64,000 bases of DNA from Montifringilla adamsi (taxonomy: Eukaryota > Chordata > Aves > Passeriformes > Passeridae): positions 4,871,732 through 4,935,731 of the forward strand of contig JAGGNK010010226.1 of NCBI GenBank assembly GCA_017590115.1, read 5' to 3'. A program made the position numbers and the translations under genes. Within the stretch, counting starts at the first letter, position 1. Every line of letters starts with the position of its first letter. This document shows positions 23,527 through 37,500 of the stretch, piece after piece. The notes below the pieces were generated by a model. The model did no database searches, was not told where the DNA came from, and was given only the letters and a program-made list of their open reading frames with translations.

Positions 23527-25277
23527 TTATTTATTGTGGAAGGCTCTACCACAGCAATCAATCAAAATGTTAAGCACCCACTGTACCTAAATGGAGTGAT
23601 AGTTAAAACCTACCTGCTATTTTCTCCCCCAGCTGAATGAGAACAGACACATCTAGAAAGTTCTCCAAATTATCATCTTTTTAAATGTACCTATTGGCTT
23701 TCATTACATGAGAGATTCCCAAATCTCACCTTATACAGTTTAACTACTATTTAAAATTAAGGTAAACCAAATAACAATCAATTTTCTTCAGGTTATTCTT
23801 CCAAACAAGCAGCTAGTCAGGCTCACCAGCACAATAGTCCTTGCCAGCTAAGGCTAATCCGTACTAGCAGGTTTCCCATCTCATTCCCTTAGGAACTGTG
23901 ATCATCTAAATGTCAGTGTTCCAGGCTCTCACAGTGGGATTGCCTCCTGCCTGATAGTCTTGTTTTTTTTCTCCTGTCTAAAGACTGAGATAGAATTATG
24001 AAAACTTACTTATAAGTCAAACAGTGACCAAATATTTAGGCCTGAAATACACAGATGCAAAATTCACTGTTGGAATAAGCTGAAAGAGAATATAGAAACA
24101 CATTGTCATCCTACAAAGTCATTCAGGGTCTTAGGTCTGCCTGCAACATCACACTGTAAAGCACACTGGGCTCCAGGTATGAGCTTTCACTTGGACAGGT
24201 TGGGGAACAAGAAGCAGCAAAAATCAATCTAACTGCTACTTTTTAATTAAAAATGCAAAATGCCCTTTATCATCTGCATAGTTGAAACATGAAAATAAAC
24301 CTTCTTTAACAGAATAGCCAGGGAATCTGAACTGTCTGCTCCTTACGGGATGATAAGTGAATATTTTCCATATTCCCTACCTAAACAGAATTACCAGGCA
24401 AGGACATCTGTGGCTGAACTTAGTCCATGTAGTCTATGATAATATATCTGGAAATGACTGACAGTGATGATTTAACCGGTGAAGATTATTTAAATAAAGA
24501 ATAAAAACAGGATAGAGTGATAGTTCTAGTATTGGCAGCCTTGCACCCCAACTACCTGAGACAAGGATTTTTCTGAGCTAGAAGAATATCTTTACCATGT
24601 GTTTGAATTTTCAAAAAGTATTTTATTCCGCTAGTTAATTTCATCATTTTTAAAGTGCACTTTGACATATATTACATTCTGGGGCAAATGTTCTGGGATT
24701 AATTCTTACATTATGCAAAAAGAAATTATCTCAATTCTGTTTTAATAAAATTAGAGAAATGCAACTTGTCTTTGCTCAAAACTAGGATTCAAGTATGAAT
24801 TTCCAAGCAGAGAGTGTAACATACTGGAACAGTTAAAAATTAACTACCAGAACTTGTCAGGACATTTCAGTCACAAACACATACCAAGAAACTACTTCTA
24901 GTGTCTCTTTAGGTTATGATTCTCATAGAGCAGTCTACACTTCTGTAAATCCTTTACTGTGTTAGACATGTTAGAAACATAAAACTGAGGAGTTTTTGCC
25001 TTAAAACAATAAATAATATTTAAGATTTCCTTTTATTTCAATGTACTTATCCAATCTATCTGATTTTGCAAACAGCTACTTTGACTCTGAGGCTACAAAA
25101 ACTGCATATTAATTTAGTAAATTATATTAAAACATTAGGGGAATGTGTCATATCATCATTATTACGTATTATAACCAGGCTGAACTTTGATAATATATTA
25201 AAACAATATTATCAAGTTGACAATTAAGAGGTTTTAAAAAAAAAAAAGATTCCAAATCCATCACATGTTCAACTGTC
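23527..25277. other. AT-rich non-coding stretch, no gene seen
   Basis: Unique-looking AT-rich DNA with stop codons in all frames. No exon or repeat recognised. Confidence 0.6.
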
Positions 25278-25790
25278 CTACTTGTTTGAATTATTTTCTG
25301 ACAAGACAAAGTCAGCATAGATGGGCTTTCTGTAGAACTTTGCCATAATTAAAAAAAAGTACAAGACTGTCATAAATTCGTTATAGAAGTTTTTCATATT
25401 CCCCCTTGAGCAGTTCTGCGAAGTGAAACTGCAACGCTCTTCATCATGAAATGAGGTTTTAAGGGGATGGGATGTCACATGTGTTGGCGAATGAAGGCAG
25501 GAAAAATAAGTGTGCACCCTGATGCTCTGAGCTTTTCCTCCTACATTTCCCATACCAGAGTCCTGCCAGCCAGGGCAAATGGCAACCCTCATCCCCAAGT
25601 CTTTTCTTGTTGAGTTCTGCAGCTGCTTTTCCTCCTGGGTGCAAATCTGTGAAAACCAAAACCCCCTGACTGCTCCTGCTTTGCCAGTCCTATTTTCACC
25701 AAAAGGAAGAGAGAAGAGTGAAACAGCATCTCTGAGGAATTGCTGCACCACACGTCTGGAGAGAACAATAAAGAAGCAAGACACTTTCAT
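25278..25790 (-). other. 170-codon open frame, probably not a gene
   Basis: This is the longest stop-free frame in the window. The start is simply the first in-frame ATG. The predicted product begins with a short hydrophobic run (residues 4-10: CFFIVLS) and has another near residues 138-150, but no recognised domain, catalytic motif or repeat. A plus-strand frame of 80 codons (25,579-25,821) overlaps it. The middle (25,430-25,760) is GC-richer than its flanks, which alone lengthens chance frames. No Kozak-like start, splice pattern or polyadenylation signal supports expression. Confidence 0.12.
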
Positions 25791-27129
25791 CTGTACTTTA
25801 GCTATTTATATCAATGCTTGACATGTATCTTAGAGCTTGATAATGCCCACATAATATTTAAGAGATTTATTGATACCTTTCCTTATTGCAAGCATCAGCC
25901 TATCCTAGAGTACTTTATTGGAGCTTGATTTTTACCAGACTTCCTTTGTGTACCCTCACAGATGCAAGAAAGACTGCTTATAACAAAATTCTGGAAGTAC
26001 AGGTAGGAAAACATGTTATTAAGACTTTTCTTCTTAAACATATGATTTTAAGTCCATGTTTTTCTATTCCATGACTTTGTAGTTTAATTTCTGACTTAGA
26101 CTTTGTAGAAATATGTATTTTGCTTTTTTAGGTACTGATCTCATGATCTGAAACTTTAAAAAAAAATTATGCATTTTTTCTTATGCAATCCTGAGAGAAA
26201 CTGGAACTATTTATTTGACATTAAACTGCCAGTGCTTCAAATTAATTATTCTAGCTGCCTGTACTAAGTTAGAAATGGTAGTCTGTAATCCTTCAAGGCA
26301 ACAAAGCCAATCCACACTCTAAACACCGAACTGAATAGATTGCTAAAAATCAAACCAAATCAAAGCTTGCTACTCATCAGAGCTGATGCTCATGAAGCAT
26401 TAGCTGTTCATGCTCTTGTAAGGTTCACAGACACTCATGTTGTCATGTCTAGGAACATCCCTCAGATCCAAGGCTTTGGATTTAATCTCACCATACTTTG
26501 AAGAAATTCAGATTTTTCAAAGCTTGCCACTTTTATGGTTGTATGACCTAGTTATGTTCAAGTGACTAAAAACATGCTGCTCATGAAGAATTTAGAAGCC
26601 TCTGTTGAAAGAATCACTGGAACTCTTGGCTTTGCCCCTAATTTTATTTGCTACAGGGGACCACAAATCTCAACTACAGCTATATTTGCATACACAGCTC
26701 TCTGCCTTGGAAGGGTGCTAAAAATTGTGACTATAACAACAGCTGACATCCTTGGAGGTTGATTTAGATTTTGGGTTCTGTTGGTGAGTTAATTCAGGCC
26801 ATCTGAAAAGAAATTTTCTAGTGCTTATATCAGCTTTTGACATTTACTGTTGTACACCAATCTAAAAAAATTTTTTAAAAAAATCAAGTTTTGGTCACTT
26901 CCAAGAATAGGCCTTAAAGACATTGTTCTATGAGAGGCTTATTTTTTTTTTTTCCATAACTTTTTGACAGTTTCAAAACAACACCAATACGAGCATAGGC
27001 ATGGGGTTGTTTTATTACTGCTGTTTTGGGTTTTTTTTACTCTAAATGTATTCCAAAATATATTTCCCTTTCTAAGACTCCACTTCTTGCGTTGCTGATT
27101 CAAGTCACAGAGATATTGTTAGGTTTTTT
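25791..27129. other. Non-coding stretch, no gene seen
   Basis: AT-rich unique sequence with T runs near 26,941-26,954 and 27,030. Frames up to 67 codons are present, none recognisable. Confidence 0.55.
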
Positions 27130-27169
27130 GGGTTTGGGTGTAGGGTTTTGTGGGTTTGGGTTTTTGTTC
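27117..27169 (+). repeat. TG-rich tract with a canonical G-quadruplex motif
   Basis: Five GGG runs occur on the plus strand at 27,130-32, 27,136-38, 27,143-45, 27,152-54 and 27,158-60, separated by loops of 3, 4, 6 and 3 bases. This satisfies the usual quadruplex pattern of four G3 runs with loops of 1-7. The words resemble degenerate telomere-like T/G sequence but are not a TTAGGG array. Confidence 0.8.
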
Positions 27170-30100
27170 GAGAATTCAAAACTGTCCATTTTCATTTGGT
27201 GTCTAATCCATTTCTCTCTCCAGAAATAGAAGGTAATATTTGTTGCAATATGGACCTTGTTGTTAGAAAAAGAAAAGCGAAGTAAATCATGTAAAGAAAT
27301 CAACTTCACTCTTTCTTAAACTGATTTTACAGTTGAATAGCTTCAAATGTAGTGTAAACAAAGCTCCATGACAAATCTATCATCTGCCATAATGCTTTAT
27401 ACAAGTCAATGTACAGTAAATCTAAGCCATGTGGGAAAAGTAGCAACTATTTTTTTTTGGAGAAATGACAGTTACAGATGTTAAAATTAACAAATTTATA
27501 AGGAAAACGTTTTTTTTTTCTATTGCCTTGTGTTCATTGATGAACATCAAAAAGGAATGATACCTGATATTGGTACTTAAACACAACATGACTCCTTGTG
27601 CAGAAGACTAAACTTCTAGCCTGTCCTTCATGAAACTGCACCATAACAAAAGATATACATTTTGTGATGCTGTTTCAGTAAAAATCTTTTTAATATCCCA
27701 ACCTACAAGTCAAGAAAATACTATTTGGAAGAGCAAAATTGAAATAAATTTTAAAAAATAAATAAATGAGATAGCGTAGTATGAAAAAGATAAAATTAAC
27801 ACAATAGGTATTTCCTTTTTAAAATTTACAGTTAGACCCTAAGATCCTTCAAACCTTATTTAATTTGCATTTCATTCATAGCCCATCTGCTGTATTTCCA
27901 ATTTCTTCTTTGCCATCTGGTTTTCTAATGCTGTATCTACCACATAAATTTTTCTGCATGTGAGGCCTCTAAATTGTAGTGATTGATTAAAACATATTAC
28001 AAAATAAATATGTTTAGGCTTCTTCTAAGAGCTAGCTCACTACTTAAAATTAATTACACACCCTAAATCACCCTTGGTAGCTGATAAGGTGAATAATGAC
28101 TATAGAGTTGACTCCTACAAAGAACGGAAGAAAAGAAGAAGCTACAGCAAAAGACATAACCAGAGAAATCAAAGGAGAGGTCCCAGAAAGGTTATGAAAA
28201 GAAAAGATAAATCCCAAAGCAGTCCAGCAGAATGGAGATATTGATGAGAATACATGACTGGGAGGAAATTTGACAGTCCCAGAATGTGTCCTGCAGTGTG
28301 ATAAGAGAAGCAGAAGCAGCTGGTGCATGTTAAACAGCACTTTACTCTGCAACTGGTCCCACTAATTTTAATAGGATAGATCTCTATTCACTGATGTCTC
28401 ATAATCTCTCCTTTGTGATGAATCCAATAATTTTGCCTCTTCATACACCCCAGGACTCAGACTGTTTTAGTTGTCTGTCTCAGCTGCTGTGATTTTTGTC
28501 TAACTGTTGCTTGCTTTCCCCAGCAGACACTCCAACTCGTTCAATCCAACAGCTGCTACACACACTTCTATTTTTGGCACAGCAGCCCAACAGTTTCAAG
28601 AGGTTTACTCAAAGAGTAGGTGGGTCAGAATCTATATTTCTGTAAAATGTGCTACACATCTGATCTTACACAATACTTGGGATACAAATGGCTCTTCTGT
28701 TTTCTAAGGGTCCTGAAAACATTTTAATTTTGGCTGTTATATTTTCATTTCTATGAAGGTACTCACCCAAAAACGGGTAAGTCATTGCAAAGCGGCATAA
28801 ATACATTATTTGCCTGACTGGGCATGTAAATAGGCAATGGGATAGTGAACAGACTGTCAGCTTGCTTTCTAGGAGGGTTAAATGAAAATAAAGCTCTGAA
28901 TTGAGAGAAACACAGTGCCACACCAGTAGTTACCCATTGTAAAAACACTTAGGAAGGAAGTAAAGGAGCATTATAAAGGTTAAAGAGTCCAGAGATGACA
29001 TAGAAAAACTTTTAAGGGAAACATTCAGAAAAAGCACTTAATGTAAACATCAACAAAGGGGGGTTTTTTTCCCAGAATTAGGCCAGTTGCTCTAGAAGGA
29101 CATATTCAGATCTCTGATTTCTACCTCTCACTTGAAAAGTACTAAAGCAAAACCCAAAACCTCCTCCTGTTCCTCATTGCAGCACTTCACTAAATTCCAT
29201 TTAGCTGTCTCAAAAATGAAGTTAAAACTGCTCATTTCAAACAATTTGCACTCCTAAAGAACATCTTTCTGACAAGAAATGCTAATTACAAAGTGACTCC
29301 ATTCAACTACCTTTTCTCGTGTTACTTAGCACTTTGTCAACAATCCCTGCTGGAAGTTTTTTCATGGAGAGTATGAGGACTGTTTTTAAAAGCTTTTATT
29401 TCCTCCTGATTTCTTCTGTGATAAAAATACATACAGCTTAGAGCAATGCAGAAGTCCACACAAAATATTAAACAAGATTTTTTTTCACTAAATCTCAAAA
29501 AATTTTAGATATTTTCTTACTTGCAGATCCTAAGCAAGAAAAAGAGATAACGATCTAAATTGCTCCAGGAAAACAGCAATCATCATATGACACCTACTGT
29601 ACTCATCCTAAAGTATTTTTTTCTACAGCAATCAGTTCATGCAAGGATGCTGACATCAGAGGAGATGCTCATTTACACTGGAACAGCACTCTAAGGCAGA
29701 TACACTAAAAGCACAATAATTCTGGTTTGGAATGGGAAAATTAGTCAAAAAAGGAAGGAAATATTTCTGCTCAGTGACAGCATAAATTTGCATCAGGATG
29801 CAACAGAGCTCAGTGTTTCTCAGTGTTTCAACCTATCCAGCTGACAAGCACTGGAGATCTTCCCATTTTAGGGAATGGAAAAGAAAGGGGCAAATTGAAA
29901 TACCTCAGTGATGCTAAAATGTATCCTTCAGACAGAATTACATCTGATATTAGGAGACCTTGCCAAAAACTTTAATCATGCTGAGGTGTGTTTTCATTAC
30001 CGTTCGCACACAGCTGAAAGTTTCTTTTAATTGTCCCTTGAAATTCAAGTATTAAGTCACAACATAATTTACTATGTAGATTAAATTAAAATACTTTCAG

Positions 30101-32357
30101 CAAAATAACGTGTAAAAGTTACCAGGCTACTCCATAGTCCATGGATTACAAACCAGCAGCATATTATTATTTTTATTTGCAAAGAAACACCTAGCTTGCA
30201 GAGCAACTATTTATACACTGTAAATAAGTGCTTCTTTCAAATTCAAAGCATCAATTTTAGAGCACAACTGCAGTGTTAGGCACACAACACTTTCCTATTG
30301 GGCTGGGGAGAGACTGACTCTTTTTGATGTCAATGTACTTCTGTTAAATGACTTGGCATTTGCCAAACATTCACCAAATATATTCAGGAGTGGAAGAAAG
30401 CAATAAACCTTAAAATTCAAATAAAAACCAAGTTGCAAAGAGATGCATAATTCTATAGGAATTTCATGGCTTGGAGACTTGATGTAATAAATACACTTCT
30501 GGATTACATTCTTGATTAAATAAATTAAGTATCCCAAACTTTCTTGCACATGTATGAAAATGATAGGCTTTCCCTTGAAACATTTGTTTCCTTACTCAGA
30601 ATCATTTACCCAGAACACAGGACCTCTCAGTACATGTTCATCCTCATCTAAAATCACACACAAATTAACTTTCACATTCATGTTCCAGGTTAGTTCTGTC
30701 CCAATTAATTGTCAGAAACAAATAGAAAGAGGTGCAAGTACAAAAACTAAAATATTATATATATTTCTACAGACTTCTACTGCCATTTCCAGAAACACAT
30801 TCTTTCAAAAACTTCACTGTCTTTTCAAATTTCTATAATAAAACAGACTGGTACAGACTGGAAAACTGAACTTCACGGTCCCACTGGCCCACAGTTTACT
30901 TTGGGCTCTCCTCCATTCAAAGATATGGATGTGTCTTCCAGAACAATTTGCTACTTACTCATCTCTGCTGATATCTTGATACAGGTCTACTACAATTTCT
31001 ACAGGCCCATGACATGTGAACTAATTTATAAATAATAAATCATATTAAAATGCATTCAGGTAATAAATGTACATTTTTACATAGAAAACACTTGCTAAAA
31101 ACCACTAAATACTAGCAATAAAATTATATTTTCCCATTTTTTGACAATATCTGGATCAAAGAAAATTCACACTATGACTAAACCCCTAATTTTGAAGGCT
31201 AAAATGGATTTGACACTAAGGGCAAATGACACCTGGCACTTGTTTACTCTTGAAATCTCTTTAACAAGATACAATCTCTGCTGCCTCTAACTTCTTCACT
31301 TTTAGAAACTCCTGCACTGCCACAGTGACTGCAACATGTTCATAGTTTGTCGGGACCTAAAATCTCTCAGTTGTTGTTCTTCTCATTACATTGATTTTTT
31401 TTCTGCCCATATTTTCAATGTCTTTCCCCTCATTACATGAAAATGTCTTCTGTCATAAAATCTGGGTAATCTTTAGAATGGCCAGATTACTTCAAGGGGA
31501 TGGAAATTTCACTCCTAGCTATCACCAAAATTCAGAAAAAAAAATTCTGACTCCCTTGCACTGCCTATAACTTCACTGTTATTGATTAGTTGGAATCCTC
31601 ATGGCAAAGGTTAATTTAACAAGGACAGAGAGAGCAGAACTGCATCTTCATTGCCTAGTCTAGAAAATAACTGAATTTTCCTGGGTATCACAATTGGATC
31701 ATGCTGACAGAGGCTGCCTTAAACTGGCTTTGTTATCAAAACATGAAGAAATAGGGAGAATGATAGCATGAAAACAGAGGAGAAAAATCAAAACATGCTA
31801 AATTCAATGTAAACAGACAGTGCAGTTCAGATCAACTCCCTGGCTAGAGGTGCTGAGGGACAGATGTCTGAATTTGGCTGATCAGAATGAAGGAAATTGG
31901 CACAAAGAGCAAAATGTCTGAAAAGTATAACGGATCTAGGAGCAGAATTCTGTGCATTAAAGGCATCCATTGGAGGGTATCAAAGCCCTCTTTCTTTCTG
32001 TCTCTGCTCCACCTTATAATCCCAGCCGATATGAAGCAAAGTACTGCTATTAAAAATTAACTCATTTATTCTGAACATATTCCTTCCTTCATATTTGTTT
32101 TTAACTTTGCTATTAAAAGCTTTAACGTACTTTTTCACTTGACATTAAGCTTCCATTTCTTCCCTCCAGGCTTATGGCAGGTCCCCATGTGATGCACAGA
32201 TATGTTCAAGTCAGTGCACGTTCTGAAACTGCAAATCACAGAATGCAATGCTCTTAGCACATGCTTTCCTTGACACTTTGCTCTTGCACATAAAGTAGAA
32301 AGCTCCCAGGGGCTATTTTTGCCATTGAATATCAAAAAAGGTTACTGCTACGAGGGA
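27170..32357. other. AT-rich non-coding stretch, no gene seen
   Basis: About 5 kb without recognisable exons or transposons. Frames reach 94 codons (28,068-28,352 minus; 30,554-30,838 plus) and are unrecognised. A short direct repeat (CAGTGTTTCT then CAGTGTTTCA) lies at about 29,811-29,830. Confidence 0.5.
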
Positions 32358-32413
32358 AAAAAAAAAAACCAAAAAACCAACCAACAACAAACAAAACAAC
32401 ACAAAAACCCCCC
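32358..32413. repeat. AC-rich low-complexity tract
   Basis: Runs of A broken by single C or CC, ending in CCCCCC just before GAATT. Same class as the tracts at 4.7, 11.1 and 50.0 kb. Confidence 0.8.
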
Positions 32414-34049
32414 GAATTATTAAGTTACAGACAACATAAAACAGAAAACAGTGTCACATGTCATGGAATGATGATCACAACTTGTGTGGGAAAACTGTCA
32501 AAGCAGTTTACTGAATTTAGTGAAAATGTCAGTACAGTTTATACTAAATTTCAAACTTCAAGCAATTTATTTAGTTATTTAAAATATATATTAAAATGAA
32601 AATCATTCAGTAGCAACAAAGACAAAACTATAGCTTTCACTGAATAATGACTTTCCTTGGGTGGTTTTTACTAACTTATAGATTTTTTTTATCTTTCTTA
32701 AAAATATATTGAAATAAAAATTAAAATTCCCTCAAATAGCTCTGAAATTCAGTACCTAAAAATTTATATATACCTGTGCTCTTCCACACAAAAAGATGTT
32801 CAAATTCACTTGCTACTATAATTGAGTTACATCATGCTTCATAAAATCTTGTGATCACTTCAATAACTTTTTCATTTTATTTTAGAAGCATTGAAACAGA
32901 ATCCCTACTGCACAAAAATTTGGGTTTCACTTTCATGCAGAGGATCCAATACAAAGATAGAAATTAGAAAATTAGCATATTAACAAATAAGCTACTTTGC
33001 AGAGTGATTGCACAACACACTAGAGGATCAAGTTCCACTCAACAATTCATTTTCGATTTGGTGACAAATCGTATACAAATTGTATACAATTCCTTTTACA
33101 TCACATTTTGATTTCAATCTACCTACACACACAGAGAAATAGTCTTGCTAGAAATATGTAGGATCAAAGTTTAGATGTGCACATTGGTACAGGAATAATT
33201 TGATACATATGTTTGTTAGAGGAAAAAATTGCATATGTTTGCAGTAGTGACGGCAAACAATGTGCTTTTGTAGAAAAGTCTTGCCATCTGGAAGGGTGTT
33301 AAATGAACTCTCTTTTAGGTTATTGTTTTGTTGATAGCCAGAGCATTTATTTTCTATCTTTGGCATTTATTGTTCTTTGCAAATTGCTTTCCTCAGCCAC
33401 TATAACAATAAAATTTAACACTACTTAAAATATATTCTCACTTGTGGTTGGAAAACATTGACAAAAAAAGGAATAAATTAATCATCACAAATTCCCAAAA
33501 GTCATTAGGATGGAATTTCGTCTCCTATATCAAGGGTTCAGCTGTCTACTAGAAATACAGCAAGTAAAATTTAGCACAAACAACTTGAAAAGTTTATCTT
33601 TTGCTTAATAATAATCTTTAGAACAGATGACACACTGTTAATATGGTAAGTGGGTCATTGTATTGATTACAAAATGAAGCACAAAAAATTCTATACACTT
33701 ACATAGATTTCTTACAGATACCTGTATTTACATTCACTCTTAAATGTTTTCCATGGAAAAGAATAAACTATTAGGGAAAAAGAATCATATTAAGGAAAAA
33801 TTAAAAGTTAGATAGTTAAAAAAAAAAAAAAAACAAAAAAACAAGTTATGATTGATGGCACACACACCAAAGTTATTCACATGGGCACACTTCAGACCTG
33901 AATGTGAGCTTTGACCAGCACAGCTTGGTAGAACACTAGGCCAAATTTGGGATCTCAAGCCGAAGAACAACCAGATATATTTTTATTCTTTCTTTTCTGT
34001 ACAGAGCACACAAACTATGTGGCTTTACCATTTTCCCTCACAGATATGC
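32414..34049. other. AT-rich non-coding stretch, no gene seen
   Basis: Very AT-rich, with an A-tract interrupted by one C at about 33,819-33,842. No element recognised. Confidence 0.55.
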
Positions 34050-34560
34050 ATGGTTATTTAGCTCTTTGTGGAATGATACAATTTCAAATGCAGCCCCTTA
34101 CCTAAGCACTTAATTTTAAGCACACCATTGATCTAATTGGAACCAAATGAACATCAGCACATTTCAGCATAAATGTTTTAATAAATCCTTTGTTACTAAG
34201 CAGAGAGTTTCTGCAATGAAGTGGACTACCAGGAAAGGAACAATATAAATTTACATCCATTTATCTGTAGATTTGGTCCAACATAAGTTGGACCAGCAAG
34301 AGCTGGATTAAGTTTTCCACCCCTCCTGTTACGTTTCCCACTCAATTATGCAAGGAGTTCTGACGTGTCAAATCTTAGTGTAATAAATCAGATTTGCAGT
34401 TTGATTACAGTAAGTGGCTTCAAATATAATAAATTATTTCACAATTAACAGAGTTAATGAAACTTGGTGTGTATTTCATATAAATTTATCTGTCCACGCA
34501 CAGGCATTCTTGTCTCAGGGATTCACAACAACATCATACTCATGGTATAACCAGTTCACA
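34050..34560. other. Possible conserved non-coding element
   Basis: About 500 bp with no low-complexity runs. It holds clustered regulatory-type words: TGACGTGTCA near 34,362 (a CRE/ATF-like near-palindrome), several TAAT/ATTA cores, and TTTGATTACAG near 34,401. A perfect 9-bp inverted repeat with a 4-nt loop (TGGTCCAAC at 34,274-34,282, partner at 34,287-34,295) lies inside. The call rests on sequence texture and needs an alignment. Confidence 0.2.
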
Positions 34561-37500
34561 TACAATTCGTTGCTTTATTAAGTCAGATTAAAAGCACATG
34601 TACCATTTACAGTTGCAGCTTCTGTATATTTAGGATTTAGAATAGATTATGTTCTCCTTCAATGACAAGTAGTTATTTTCTACGGCTGTTTCCTACTCTG
34701 GAATGAAAATGCTGTAAAATACAGCTGGACCAATAAAACCCAAAGATACAGTACTACTGCATGTTTCCAGGTGAAGTGTAGCATATGCAATATCAGCAGT
34801 AAAAAAATCTATAATTCTACTATGTCATACTATTATATGTATATCAAGATATAAATACATGATGTCCTACTTATGTCTTTAAAATAAGAAAAAAATTGTT
34901 AACGTTCTAAAAAAATACTTCTAGACTGCTAAAATTTACAAAGTTTTACAACTGAAAATGGGGTTTAATGAAATTATTTTATGTAGTTTTTAATTATATT
35001 TGAAATGGTATAGCACTTACTTTGAGAAGAAGGATAATCTGCTATGCAGCTGCAGTAATTTTATATCTGTCACTAGATATAAGAGAACTATTCAAATGTG
35101 TCTGGAAAAAAATTCCCTTTTGGCAAAATTCTAACTCTGCTTTATTCCTATTCATGCTGTGAAACACATGAGAAAGTAGAATAAGGCAAGAAATTAAAAA
35201 ACAAACCACACAACTTTGTATTTTGAAGTTCTTCGTCACTCTTGTATCTGTACAATTTGTACCTTGAATTTATCAAAAATCTGCACTCAAAATACTTTTA
35301 ATAAAGATGAATCAAAAAACCAAATCTTCTACTATCCTGAACTAAATTCTGAAATATTTTTGGGGGGATTATTAGTTCTTAAAATTGTCTTGATTTAAAC
35401 TATTTATTAGCATGAGATTGAAGAGCTAAAAAATGGATCTATAAACAGCCTGTAATATTTTAACATAAAATATTTTTGGGCTACAGAGCTTTCCTCTAAA
35501 AAAATGACATGCCCAAATCTTATGACTATTAGAAATATATTGCTCATATAAGTAAATATTAACTCTATTGAATATTTTCTGCCCCAAGATAATAAACTCT
35601 GAGTAACCATTACTACTTGGGATACTCGATTTTTCTCCCTTCTTTAAAGCAGGCAAAATGGTTTTCAGTCTTCTGTGTTTCCAAGTTGAGTATTGAACAT
35701 TCAGCCTGGCCATGTGAAAACAGACAATATTGTAGTCCATGAGCAAATCAATATGGCTGTTCTAATATGGAAGGAAAATTGCTTTTTCAGCAAGGACTAA
35801 GAAAGAGGGCAGTCTTCACACATCCAGAGAAATGGAGGATGTGGTCAAGTCACTGCCATGAATTACCTGTCCAGAAACTGAAATCGGTTTCAGTCATCCC
35901 AAGATAAACACACACATCATCCTACTGTTAGTTACCTATTTTTCCATAAACCTTGTCTATTTTGGACCAGGAATTCCAATCTGAAGTGAAGAACTGAGTT
36001 TCATTTTCTTATTGAATTTCTTTAGAGTTTTGATGTTGTTAACTTGCATGTGAGAATGAACATTTTCTGTTAAAGCTGTAGCATAAAATCCATTGCAGGA
36101 CAATTTCACTAACTCTCAAAACTGAAACCAAACTTTAAGTTAATTTAGCTTGAACACCAGCTACGATCTGAGCAACTGGGAGCCAGATTCTGCCTAGATT
36201 CCCAGTAAATCAGCACCAAGGCAAGGTTCCAACTTTTCTATGTTAATTCAAGGTAGTTGAACGTCTATTCAAACATTTTGTGAGTTTGCAGAAATGACCA
36301 TTGTAATAGGCATGTGCTAGAGATTTACACATCTCAGCTGCAGAAAAAAAAAATAAATTCTATTTTAAAGCAAAGATTGTGAAATTTTCATGCCCTGTTA
36401 AAAATGAACTTTTGGGCCATAAAAATCATGACAAAAGTTTTATTTAAACTAGGCAACTTAAGAATGGGGAGTTACTTTCCTATCTCTGACTGTGACTCAT
36501 ACCATATGCTCCAGATACCTGATAAGAAGAAAATTTGTTTGTGCAGTTTTGTTTTCATTCAGTTTAAATTTCAGTGCCAATGGGATTTATTTCCTCAGTG
36601 GTGATAATAACTTTTTCATACCAGAGGTATGAAAAAATCCAGTCACTCCTTCCAATTAGGATTTTCTTACATCTGTAATGTGAATTACATTACCTGTCCA
36701 TCTGCCTATTCATCTAACCTTGTTATTACTTCAGAATGTTTTCAGGATTCATTATGCTTGACTACTCTCAACAATTTAGTGTCAACTCTAAATTTTTTCT
36801 TATCTGAAGGCCTTTCTTCAGTTTTCACATGTCATATAATTATCTCGAAAAAATGTGACATGGGAAATATCCTAACAACTGTTAGCCTTTAGATGAACTA
36901 AAGGTGTGATTTGCACTCACATTTTCTGGTGTCTGCTTTCCATTTCTCATTTTTAATCATCACCATTAATTTAGTTCCAGTATTTGACAGCCTTCCCCAA
37001 ATCAACCCATGGAAAGATTTAGCTCTGAAACAGTTAAATTATTTGATTTTTTTAAACACAAGCATATGGTCATCCTGTAAGAGTTTTAAAGACACTGTAT
37101 CTGTATCTAAACACAAATACAAGCCATATTTCTTACGTTTTAAAAATGATAGCTTCACCTCTCCTTCCTTGGAAGCTGCGCACCTTTCATGCACATGTAC
37201 AAGTATACACATGTATACACATACAAAAATTTAGCTTTGTATACTTAAGATCAAGGTCACACAGTGCTTCTGACAGGAAGCATGCAAGTCCCATCCTCTC
37301 CCAAGTTTTTTAAGACGAACCAAAATCATATTACCCAATGGGAACCCCGACCATCTCCAATTTAATGTAATATTTTACTTATCCATATTGATATGGACTC
37401 AAATATGCACATCCAACAATAAACAAGGCAGATTTAATTATTATAGCCATATAGTGGACTGAAACATGAATTATTGATGATAATTGAATGTTTTGGTGGG

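Noticed and set aside
27117..27169. Interstitial telomeric repeat
   Set aside because: The GGG-containing words are irregular (TTTGGG, TGTAGGG, TTTTGTGGG) and do not form a TTAGGG array; described as a quadruplex motif instead.
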